Part shown: one piece after another, positions 34,565-45,430 of the stretch
Layout: each line of letters opens with the position of its first letter
Numbering within the stretch: position 1 is the first letter of the stretch
Made by a program: the position numbers and the translations under genes
The notes under the pieces: generated by a model
What the model was told of the DNA's origin: nothing
The model's database searches: none
The model's input: the letters and a program-made list of their open reading frames with translations, nothing else
From: Nageia nagi
Taxonomy: Eukaryota; Pinophyta
Direction: 5' to 3'
Length of the DNA stretch: 64,000 bases
Assembly (NCBI GenBank): GCA_050084985.1
Contig: JBITNC010000002.1
Span: 8,618,001-8,682,000, forward strand

Positions 34565-37283
34565 TTGCTACATAAGAATATGAAAAATAATCAGTATGTG
34601 ATTCAATAAATAATATTACATGTTAAGTTTTAACCAAGTAAGTAATACATGCTACAATTAATTAACTAAGACATGCTCAATTTAATTCAGTAGTGTAAAT
34701 GTTTTACAACTCAAATAATAATCCATGTATCCAAATAGATTTCTCATCTCAAGAACCGTAGATGTAGAGTGACTTGTTGAGGCTTATTTTCTTGTTCAAA
34801 ATTAGGCCTTCACTTGGATTCCTACATAAGAGGAGCCCAAGTACTACCAATCCTCAACTAGTTCACCTTGGTTAGTATTATACTCTCACAAGGAGAAGTA
34901 CCTACTATTTTCCAAGGTTATGATGTATATTGGATCGATCAAATTATTAATCTTGATTAAGTTTCAATTTATCCTCCTAGGTTACCAGGATAATCCCTAA
35001 ATAGATGTGTGAACATGTGGTATCACTACACACATGCTTATCCACTTATTGGAGTTATGTCCAAACCAACAGAGGACTTAGGATAAATTGAGAAGTATGG
35101 ACTTTTTACCATTTGGATCATCAAACTTAAAGGCTCCAATCTACCTGTTCTCACCTTATGGCTCTCCAAACAAGTCATGTTGTGAAATGTACATGTGGAT
35201 GAGTTCATTTTAGGTGGTTTCTCATTTCAATGTTTGCATTTTTTTGTATAAGAAAATAAATTCAAAAAGCAAAACATGAAGTACAAGAGAATAAGTAAAA
35301 CATCATCCATTAAAAAATTGAAACCTAAGTGTCCAATAGGTTTTGTTTACTAACCGCTAAAGGACATCATTACATCAATCTTTATTTTGCATAAGTCCAT
35401 TCCATACTTTGTATAAAACAATTGGCATGCATCAATCCCATAACTTTAAAAATTAAGTATGCATCATTGACTTAAAAATTTAAGAAACATGCATCATTTA
35501 ACATAACAAATTTAAGTAAGCATGCATTATTCCATACCTTAAAAAAATAAGTATGCAATATTTTGTCAACTCTAACATGCAATGTCTAGATACTTATCTT
35601 ATATTTTGTTAATGAATGCAAATAAAATTATCATTGAAGCATGAATCCATCTTATATTTTTAAGTAAATACAAAACAATTCCCCCTTTTACTTAAAAAAT
35701 ATTTTTAGGTAAGGTGCTTGTCCTTCAATAGATAGCATTATTAAGTTACCTTAAAAGATTAACTAAGGAAAAGAAAGCTTAGAAGTTGGCACTATTTAAA
35801 TGCAATAAAAAAATTACTTCTTTGAATTAATATTCTTCCATTATTACTGAGAATAATCCAAAAAAAATAACTTCTAAAAAAAATATTTTCCCCCTTTTGA
35901 ATTTCACTAAAAAAAAAAACTTGTAGTACCCCTTTCATGAGTTTCTCCAAGTAAACAAGTTAAAGATTTAATAAGCCATTGTTAAATTTGATTCTAACTC
36001 TACTTTAATTTAGAGAATTAAATATTAAGGACACCCATTAATGGAGAAACTAAACGTATGGACATCCACCAAGAAATAATAATTAAAAAATATTACTTGC
36101 AAGAAAAGGAATGCCTTTAATGAAGAAAATGAAGGCCATCTACCAAAAATTTAAAAAAGGTGTTAGTCAAGAGGAGGGCCTTACTATGTAATCTACACAG
36201 GAGGGAGGGGTCATGAATGAAGTAGCCATGAGGTCCAAAGAGGAGGGTCTCAGCTTAAGGGAGGGGCCATGAATGAAGTGGCCATGAGGTCCAAGAGGAG
36301 GGACTTGGCTGAAGGGAAGCCTATGCTACTCACATGAGGTTCAAGGGGTAAGATTATGCATAGTGTTAAGAGCTATGAAGATATGAGCTAAAAAAGAGAG
36401 GGGATTTTATTAAGATGTAGCAGATGGAGGAACCAGCTAGATCACCTATAATGTCTCCACACGATAGCCAAGCACCAGTAGATATAGGAAAGTGCACAAT
36501 GAAGACAAAGGTCATTAGCTAGAACCCCTATTTGGCTATGAGGGATTTTAGGTTTTAACAAGCATGAGGAGATCAACCAGATCAATTCACCTTTCCTACC
36601 ATCCTCAAGATAGAGAATACAAAACATAAGGGGCCACACCATGATCATGGTCAATAAGAGAGAGACCATGGCTAGTTGGTCGGTAAAAAAAAGGTTGATT
36701 GTATTAAAAAAAAACTTTATTATTTTCAATCAAAAAGTTTTGAAATAAAAAAATTTTGAAATATTTAAAAATTATATTTTTTATTATTTTTTAATAAAAA
36801 TAGACTTATCTAAAAATCCCCTCTTTTTTTATTGAAATGCAAACCATTGAAAAAAAATGTTGTAAAATGTAATTACCTTCTTTTTTTGTTAGTATAAAAA
36901 ATAATTGTAAAAAAGATTTGTAGAATACAACTATTTTTATAGAAGAACTAAGGTAGGAAAAGCTATTTAAAAAAAATAGCTATATATATAGAGAGAGAGA
37001 GAGCAATTTTTGTAATCAAAATATTGCAACTAACATATAAAATGTTAGTATAAATAACAATTGCATTGTATTGCTATTTAAAAAATATATATTTTGTAAA
37101 CAAAAATGAACTAGCATATAACATATATGTTAGTTTCATAAATCAATAATCCAACAAATAACCAAGAAGGAAAGAATTTATACCTTCTCTTGAGTTTACC
37201 TCAACTAGACCTTAAAATTGAAGGAAGAAGACCTCCAAGTAGAAGGAAGAATATCTGCAAAAAGTTGGAGAACCTTCAAACAA
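34565..37283 (-). other. Long copia leader, no gene recognised
   Basis: 2.7 kb between gag and the primer-binding site, much longer than a usual copia leader. It holds an imperfect 60-bp duplication near 36190-36320 ('catgaatgaagtggccatga', 'ggtccaaagaggagggtctc'), poly-A and poly-T tracts, and a (GA)n tract at 36989-37003. It may include an old insertion that I cannot delimit. Confidence 0.5.
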
Positions 37284-37297
37284 GCTTTGATACCAAA
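37284..37297 (-). other. Primer-binding site of the copia element (initiator Met)
   Basis: Minus strand TTTGGTATCAAAGC directly follows the LTR end TCTCA. The plant copia consensus is TGGTATCAGAGC, complementary to the 3' end of initiator methionine tRNA; one base differs. Confidence 0.88.
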
Positions 37298-37796
37298 TGA
37301 GAGAGTTGAATTATAAAGTAAACAACTTTAAACTCTCAATATCACATGAAAGCTCATAAATAACATCTAAATAACTCACAAATCAATCTCACAAACATAA
37401 CTCAAGATGTAAGTGGTTCCTCCAACTAAGAGTACATCCACTAACTATATCTCACTTCTTAACAAATATGAACTCTTACAATTCTCCTAATCTCAACTCC
37501 TAAACACTATCCTCTAGCATAACTTTTCTCCACAAATTGGGTGTGTAATCACAAAGATGGATCCTTCTATTGATAGGCCAAAATCCCTCTTTGGATCACC
37601 CTTTTACCCAATGTACAAAAGCATGACATGCACTCCCTTTTACCCAAGGGGCATACTCATGATATGGAGTGTAGGACAAGTTACATTATCATATTCACTT
37701 AAATACTTAAAGTATCTAATGATACCATTAAGTATTAGTGAATTTACAAAGAGGATTAATACAAATCTTTACAATAATGCATTATATATTCCAACA
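37298..37796 (-). repeat. 5' LTR of the copia element
   Basis: Matches 15889-16387. The minus strand runs from TGTTGGAATATATAATGC to CAACTCTCTCA. Confidence 0.93.
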
Positions 37797-37801
37797 TGGC
37801 T
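37797..37801. other. Target-site duplication TGGCT, right copy
   Basis: Second copy of the 5-bp duplication. It is followed by 'aaagtatta', the continuation of the 280-bp repeat. Confidence 0.9.
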
Positions 37802-38090
37802 AAAGTATTACAATCATGTTTTTGCCAACTTACCAATTTTGGAGTGGATTTTGACACTTAGAAATATTTTGTGTTTAATAGTTTCTTTCCTTCTCCAATT
37901 CATATGTTACAATTACATTATTTCAAACCATATGGTGTACTTAGATAATTTCATATCATATCATGAACTTGGATCATTTCATATCATATGGTATAGTTGC
38001 ATAAGTTCATATCATATGGTGTAATTAGGTCATTTCATATCATATGTTGGTGCATTTAGATCATTTTATATCATATGGTGCACTTGACCA
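37797..38090 (+). repeat. 280-bp array, right remainder, with 31-bp tandem units
   Basis: Continues the repeat interrupted at 15888 ('ttgccaacttaccaattttg', 'gtttctttccttctcca'). From about 37925 the 'tttcatatcatatggtgtac' motif is expanded into about five tandem units of about 31 bases, which is not seen in the other units. Confidence 0.75.
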
Positions 38091-38602
38091 TGAACATGCT
38101 TAGTTAAACCTTTTTTGCATGTGTAGCTTACATCCTAGGCTAATATCATATTAACCTTGTATATCAGAATTGTATGTATGCATCCTACTCTTTTATTTTC
38201 ACCCTCTTGATTGGGGTGTGGGAGGCCTACATCCTCTCAAGATAATTTTGAATCTCCTAGATGCCTTGGATGCTTAAGGACCCTTGGAAGAGGACTCCCA
38301 TAGATATTTATTGCATATGATCTTTTAAGGGTATTCTTTTATATGTTTGTAGGTCTAAAAATTATAAGAACATGAGTATCATAGTCATACAAGAATCAAA
38401 GCCATATTATTCACATCATAATCTCAAACTCAAGGCCTATTATCAAGGAAATCATAATTGAGGTATCTTTGTTGAGCATATTAACATGTTTTTGATAATG
38501 ATATGGTTGGCACATAAGTTTGTTTGTGATGTTAATAGTTTAATTTATTTTCAATTGTGTTATGTATTAAAAAGTTACATATGAATGATGATTGGTCAAA
38601 TC
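38091..38602. other. No gene recognised
   Basis: Unremarkable AT-rich sequence between the repeat array and the MITE. Confidence 0.5.
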
Positions 38603-39062
38603 CACTAGACCATCCTTTAGAAGCCCATGACCAACACTATAATTGGGCTCACTATAATTGAGCTCAGGTGCCTCGAGTAACCAAGGAAGATGTAGCATCA
38701 AAACAATCTTCTATTTGGAATAATGCTTCCATGCTATGTTCAATTTTTTGAAATAAATTAAATATTATGGGGAAGTTTTAAACCACCCCTAAAATATGGT
38801 AATTTTAAACTATCTCTAAAATGTGGTGGTTTTAAACTATCCCTAAAATATGATTTTTTATACCTTTTCCCATTGGTGGTTTAAACCCATCTCAAAATAT
38901 CCATAGGCAACAATGTAATGGCCTATATGGTGATGGTTACAAACCTCCACCATAGGGAACCAACTTTTGGTGGCACTTGCATAGAGGGAGGTCAAATAAG
39001 TATTAGTAAAGGCCATAGGCGATGGTTTATAAATGCCCCCAATGGCCCTTTTTGGTCTAGTG
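38603..39062. mobile_element. CACTA-type MITE, 460 bp
   Basis: Left end CACTAGACCA at 38603-38612, right end TGGTCTAGTG at 39053-39062, a perfect 10-bp terminal inverted repeat starting CACTA. Inside are three imperfect copies of 'ttttaaactatccctaaaat' (38770-38850). The right subterminal sequence GGGCCATTGGGGGC resembles the ends at 8229 and 44306. No coding sequence. Flanking 3-bp sequences (atc, atg) are not identical. Confidence 0.65.
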
Positions 39063-40260
39063 ATGATTGTTTTATATTAAACCTCTAATAAGTATAATAA
39101 TAGTAATCTCTATTAATATGAGTATAACCATTGAACCTAGTCAAGTGTTAACTCATGCATAACCTTCTCAAAGAAAATAATAATAAGATCAATACTTAGT
39201 TTAATCACTTTTGTAACCTTTAAGATAAACATAAGGTATGATCATGCAATAGGTTGCAAGAAAAAAAACATTAAGCACTTAGAACATTGAATAAATATTT
39301 CACTTTTGCACCAAAACACAACCACATAAAACTTTCGTATTTATCATTTTGCAAAAGTGAAGTTGATTAAAGATAAAAATTTGATAATTTCATAATCAAA
39401 TCTTTTTGCTTTCATAATCAAGTGGACATATATAAATCATACATATCTTAATGCAAAAGTTATAAAACTATACACTTAAAAAATTGTTAAAACTCTACTC
39501 TCTCACATCGAGTGGGATGGGCACCTCTTATCTACATGATTCTTGATGTAAAAATGAATACCACAAAAAGAATTAAAACATTAAACTTTTTTATCATCAT
39601 AGAATTCTCGCATAATTGAGTTTATTAGTTCACCTAACTAAGAAATGTAAGAACCCTATGATGCAAGAATTGTTTATGATAAGAGTTAATATTGTTCAAC
39701 AGATATGATATGATTCTTGGATATTGATAAATATTCTTGATGTCATTTCTTTAAAATGTTATAAGGGGGAACCTCAAACCTTAAGTTCTTAACACCTTAA
39801 GGTACACAAATAGGGGTTAATCCTAAGCTTAGGTGTACATAGGCTTCCTTACACCCAATCAAAAGTGTGTATAACATAAAAGGAATACCTTCATGCAATG
39901 ATATACATGCTCCTATAATGTGCTAATTCTTTGGCAATGTTATGTTAATACTCTTCATGATAATAAAAATATATAAATATTATGATAATATGCTTATGTT
40001 ATATGATTTTTATGTAAGATTATGCTAAATGATATGCCAAGATAATCAAGAATTTCATCTAACTGCAACACATAAGCAATTAACAATACCCATAAGGATA
40101 ATTCACAAGATAATTCTAAACGATAATAATGGGTATGATCAATATTGATAAATTATTCTAAGATAATGATATTTTTTAATACCCTAAGATATGAAACTAT
40201 GTTCAAACCCTAACATTAATAAAATGATCTAAGAAATATTTATGAGTAAACGACATTACC
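39063..40260. other. No gene recognised
   Basis: AT-rich, no long reading frame with recognisable motifs, no clear repeat structure. Confidence 0.5.
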
Positions 40261-40544
40261 CATTACTACTATCAAGATGTATTTTAGCATTAGAGCGAGC
40301 ATCATAGTAAAAAAAATTCCTTACACTATTAGCAGTAGTAGGCATCAGCATGGTGTCATGTATTGAATTTAGCAAAATTTTGGATGTTTTGATGTATCCA
40401 TAAATATGGATCATATGCACGAATAATAGCCTATGTATATATCATCAAGAAATATGGATCATACACACATATCATCAAATATACATATCAATTGTCCAAA
40501 TTTACAACATACTTTATACATACATTAGAGGCTCTTTAAAAGCA

Positions 40545-41040
40545 TATTTTTATCAAATGTTATGGTTATGAATAGCCTGGTAGATATGTATGTAAAATTT
40601 GGAATCATACAGAAGGTGCATGCCCAATCAATTTACCTTTTCCATCATCCTCAAAGAACACACCAAACTGGGAGATTTGCAATGAGGTTTATACATATAT
40701 AAAATACTTTTTAAAAGAATATTTTTATCAAATGTTATGGTTGTAAATGCCTTTATAGACATGTATACAAAATGTGGAAGCATAAAGAAGGCATGCAAAT
40801 TATTTGACAAGATGAATGATGCAAACATAGTTTTATTGACTACAATTATTGGAGGGTATGAAATTCATGGTTATAGTAAGGATTACATTAAACTATTTGA
40901 TTTGATGAAGCACTTGGAAAAAAACCCTAAAAACATAACCTTTATCTGTGTTCTAGTTACATGCATCCATGTAGGTATAGTGGATGATGCAAACACAGTT
41001 TCATGGATTGCAATAATTACAAGATATGCACAAAATTGAT
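40545..41040 (+). pseudogene. PPR fragment, left arm of the foldback
   Basis: Reads VVNAFIDMYTKCGSIKKACK, LFDKMNDANIVLLTTIIGGY, EIHGYSKDYIKLFDLMKHLE, ITFICVLVTCIHVGIVDDAN. These are consecutive PLS-type PPR motifs, close to the end part of DYW-class proteins. A 100-residue open frame (40737-41039) is unbroken, but a PPR gene should be several times longer. A partial duplication of the preceding segment lies at 40545-40680. Confidence 0.8.
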
Positions 41041-41639
41041 ATTTTGAAATAGCCCATGAAAAATTTAACAAAATTGATAAACCTCATGAATATATCAAGT
41101 TTACATACCTCATGTGTATATCACACTTACACACCCCATGCATATAGTGTAAATCAAGTATATATCACAAAACTTCATGCATATGGGAACTATTCTAATG
41201 TTATCTCTAATTTTATCATTGATGTTATCGTTGATACTAATTGATAATCATTACTATAAAAATATGAAATCATTTCAGTGTAAGCATCATAATGTAATGC
41301 ATTTATTTTTATATTTTGGTTCATATCCTAACACCATAGATGATACTAAGGTGCATGTCAAAAAAAGTGTGTCTTAGCATCAGATTTAGAGACACTTGGA
41401 GTCATCCTTATCATCATAAAGTGTCTAGCATTAGCGATAGTGTCAGTAATAACATCAAAGATAGCATTAGAATAGTCATTATACACACAAGATTTTATGA
41501 TATACGCATAGGGTTTACACTATACACACGAGGTATGTAAACTTGATATATGTACGAGGTATGTAAAATTGATATATGCATGGGGTATGTAAACATGATA
41601 TACATATGAGGTTTATAAAAAAAATTATATTTTTCATGG

Positions 41640-42200
41640 GATCTTTCAAAGTATCAATTTTTTGCATATCTTATGATCATTGTAGTCGATAAAACTGTCT
41701 TTACATCTTCCAATATACCTGCATGGTTGCATGAAAGTAGAACACATACAAAGGTTATGTTGTTAGGGTTGGTTCCCAAGTTCCTTATCTAATCAAAATA
41801 TTTTTAAGGGTATCCTTGTTGTAACTATGAATTGCATATTCTCTAATCATTACAGTTAAGGAAATTGTATTTGTATCATGCATCTTGTCAAATAATTTAC
41901 ATGCCTTCTCTACACTCCCATATTTTGCATACATGTCTACCAAGGTATTCACAACCACAACATTTGACATAAATTTGGTTTTAAAGAGTCTTTGATGTAT
42001 GTATAAACCCATTTACAAATATCCCAATTTGGTGTGTGATTTGAGGATGATGGAAAAGGTGAATTGATTGCTTGCATACCTTCTCTACGCTTACACATTT
42101 TTCATACATATCTATCAAGCCATTCACAACCACATTTGACAAAAAATTGCTTTTAAAGAGTCTTTAATGTATGTATAAACCTTGTTACAAATCTCTCTCA
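41640..42200 (-). pseudogene. PPR fragment, right arm of the foldback
   Basis: Minus-strand frame 41785-42012 reads LYIHQRLFKTKFMSNVVVVN, TLVDMYAKYGSVEKACKLFD and KMHDTNTISLTVMIREYAIH. It is the inverted counterpart of 40737-41040 and contains the same local duplication (42020-42185). Confidence 0.8.
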
Positions 42201-42594
42201 CACTTTGCCTTCGAAGGAAGTTATTTGATTAAGGGGTTTGGATGGTTTGTATATAAACTTGATGATTTGTATTCATGATTTGTACACATGATATGTGTTT
42301 CTTGATGAGATACATATATTCTATATTATGATATGCACATAGGCTATATTTTGATATAAACACATGTTATATTATGATATACTCCCAAGCTATATTAGCG
42401 TCATACGTAGCATTAGCACATAAACTGTGTGCATATATGTATAGCGTTAGACCTAGCATCAGAATATTTAGAAAGTTGTTAAATTTAATGCATGATGCCA
42501 TGTTAATGCTTACTTTTGCATGCTAATGATATCAAGAAATATTTTTCTATTTGATGCTCATTTTGATGCTAAATGGTCTTGTGGTAGTAGTGAA

Positions 42595-44305
42595 TGAGAA
42601 TGTTAAATACTACTAAATGATGTGATGGGTATAGATAAACATTAATGAATTTCTAAGCTAACATGACCCTAGCATGATATTAACCTAAGAATGCAACTAC
42701 ATGCATACAAGATGTGTAATGTAATAAAATTATATGAAAAAAGAATACAACTCCTCCAACAATGCTCTAGGACTGTACCTACACTTGCAAAATCATATGG
42801 AAACAAGTATAGATGGCATAATAATATGATAATTGATACACTTATTCCTTAATCCATTCTAGAGATATCAATGTTGTAGAGATATAATGGTGGGTTTCTC
42901 CAAAACCTTAAGAGAGTGCTTAAGCAATATGCTCAATGCTCGAATCACACAGTGCCCAATGCTTAAAGAATGCTCATAATACTTTTGATAAGAATGAATT
43001 TATTAGATCAAATAAACTTGAATTATGATTATATAGCTAATTATCTTAGGATTGATCAGATAATTATCTGATCTACAAGATCAATAAGTCTATTGCTTAA
43101 TCAATAAGTCAATTGTGACTATCATGATTTTGAATACTTTGACTATTTTGATCAATGTTGTGCTTTTGCCTAAATATCACCCTAATCAGATAAATGTGTA
43201 ATTTTAGGGTGTCTACAATTGCCTCCTTTTAATATGAGTTTTATAACCAAGAACGACTTAGAACAAAAACAAAATGATGTGATTTTGATATTTTCTTAAG
43301 ATAAGATTTATAATGACTTTTATTTTCTCTTGATTTGACAAATGATAGTGATCAATGATGACATGTTGATAAAGATGATTTATGAATGTAGATATGCAAA
43401 CCTACTAAATGTTGAAGAACAAGCACTAGATGTCCCCAAAATGTATATCAATGATGAATGGCATAGTTTATGGTAAGATAATAATGATTATGTTTTGACT
43501 TAAGATAATGTTTATGCTCTTGATGATCATGTACAACATACAAACTTTGTCCCAATTTATGAAAAACAAATAAATGATAATGAGAAATTTGCCCCAGTTT
43601 ATGAAAAGAAAAGGATAAGGTGATAATGATCAAAATACTATTTTTTGCTCAAGTTTATGGAAATAAAAAATGATATGCTCAAAATGATAACTTTGTCCCA
43701 ATTTATGGAAAGCAAAGATTGATGTTCATATTAATGCTAATCTTGCTCCAATTTATTGAAAGAAAGGAAGAAAAATGATAATAATAATTGCTTAAGTCAA
43801 TGACTTTTGATATGATATGTCACCAAGACTAAGGTGTGTTGTATTGATCTTGACTTGAGAATGTTTTGATATCATTCCCCTTAAACATTAATTTGATGGG
43901 TGAACAAAGTGAAGTTAATAAAATATTAATTAACTCTTGATAAGGATGCTTGTTCATGATAACGATTGATATTGATAAATTCTCAAAGCTTTTTGATGTG
44001 ATAAATATAGTTTCTTGATTTGACTTGATTTGATCTACTTGATATGATAAGATCATGATGCATGATATAAGAGATATTATTTTTTCTCATGATATAAGAT
44101 TATTATGATTATGATAAGATATGATATGATGATCAAAGATATATGATATTTTTTAGTTGATTTTGCTTTTTGATAAAATATGATATTTGATTTTCTTTTA
44201 ATTTTGTTAATGATAGATGATCAAAATATAGATAAAGAGATTCAACAATCTCAAAATCATCACCATTTATCCCATGAGACTATATTTACCTTAAAAACCA
44301 TGATA
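42595..44305. other. No gene; degenerate short repeats
   Basis: AT-rich. At 43545-43770 a motif of the form 'tttgtcccaatttatggaaa' recurs five times at irregular spacing (about 38-62 bases). 44040-44170 is low-complexity 'gatatgat' sequence. Confidence 0.55.
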
Positions 44306-45049
44306 CATTAGACAAGAAAGGGCATTGTAGGCGGGTAATTTGAGGCTTTTTGTAAGTGGTAGTTTTTAAGCAACCCCAAAAATATTAATGAGGTGGAGAA
44401 AACTCGCCCATTAGTGAAAAGAAAAAAAAAGGGCATGCATGGGGAGCTTAAGCGCACTTGGAATGTTCTCGTTATTTTGAGTTTTTTGAGCTGAAGGGGT
44501 TGGAGGAAGAGAGTGGCATTTGGGATTACGAGAGAAGAGTAGACAAGACCAAAGAGGAGATGAGGAGAGATAAGGGGGGATGTGGGAAGATGAGGCCATA
44601 TTAGGGATTTCAATCTATGACCTTATATTCTTCATCTGTGAGCTTGTATTCTTTTGCATTCTTTTAGAAAACTTGTGAATCCTATAATTATTACAGATCA
44701 TGAAATTTTACTTTCCTCATGCATCTTGTCAAACAAATTTAGGTTCTTGTGTTATTCTTCCACATGTTTCATGTGTTTATGGGCCTTTAATTTTTGGAAA
44801 ACCCATTTTGTATATTTTGTAATCATTACAAACTCTTAAACTTTGTTTGCATCATGCATCTTGTCAAACAAATATTGGATTTTGTGTTATTCTTCCACAT
44901 TTTTCATGTGTCTACAGGCCTTTAATTTTTAGAAAACCCATTTTGTTGTATCATGTAATCATTGCAGACTATGAAATTGTATTTGTATTATGCATCTTTT
45001 TAAATAAATCTTGAGTCTTGTATATCAGGACACTCAAAACCACAACACC

Positions 45050-45430
45050 TATTTAGAAGCACCAAGCAATCACATGCAGACACCTAATTCAGGGTTTATG
45101 AGTATTTTGGTAGTGAAGTTAAAAGTCTAAAGATAGCCTACATGAACCACAACATTCGATTTACAAGCACAAGTACAAACATCCATACACCCATATTAGG
45201 GTTTATGGGTATTTTGCTAGTGAAGTTCAAAGCTCCCTCAAGATAGCTTGCATGAACCACAACATTCGATTTACAAGCACCAAGTACACACATCCACACA
45301 CCCAATCAAGGTTTATGGGTATTTTGGTAGCGAAGTTCAAAGCTCCCTCAAGATAGGATGCACAAACCATAACATTTGATTTACAAGCATCAAGTCCACA
45401 CACCCAATTCATTGCATTATATGAAGCTAT
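45050..45430 (-). repeat. Tandem repeat of about 110 bp, second copy
   Basis: Three units share 'gtttatgggtattttggtag', 'gaagttcaaagctccctcaa' and 'catgaaccacaacattcgat'. Inverted relative to 7040-7400. Confidence 0.8.

Larger units (their letters stand above)
15889..37796 (-). mobile_element. Ty1/copia retrotransposon with a nested Tat/gypsy element
   Basis: Bounded by two direct LTRs (15889-16387 and 37298-37796) of 499 bases, flanked by TGGCT on both sides. Its coding order on the minus strand is gag, protease, GAG-pre-integrase, RT, RNase H, i.e. copia. The element of about 7.7 kb is split in its RT by the 18548-32756 insertion. It has a primer-binding site at 37284-37297 next to the 5' LTR. 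Both coding halves contain stops and most of the integrase is deleted, so it cannot move on its own. Confidence 0.92.
40261..42594. mobile_element. Foldback element with PPR pseudogene in both arms
   Basis: The two halves are inverted copies. 40504-40930 matches the reverse complement of 41785-42185, with shared blocks such as 'ccttttccatcatcctcaaa' and 'gcatgcaaattatttgacaa'. 41070-41170 matches the reverse complement of 41490-41625, and the outermost 'tttagcat...gagcatca' sequences match as well. Ends read CATTACTACTATCAAG on the left and CACTACTACCACAAGA on the right, resembling a CACTA end. The unpaired centre is about 41250-41400. Arms are over 1 kb each and clearly diverged. Confidence 0.7.

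Noticed and set aside
36442-36729. Hydrophobic 95-residue minus-strand frame
   Set aside because: Lies in the copia leader, no recognisable motif, starts in a poly-A/T tract.
37557-38024. 155-residue plus-strand frame
   Set aside because: Runs across the copia LTR and target duplication into the 280-bp repeat; cannot be a real gene.
43448-43633. Minus-strand frame with repeated SFHKLGQ
   Set aside because: Arises from the degenerate 'cccaatttatg' short repeats; no start or context supporting a gene.
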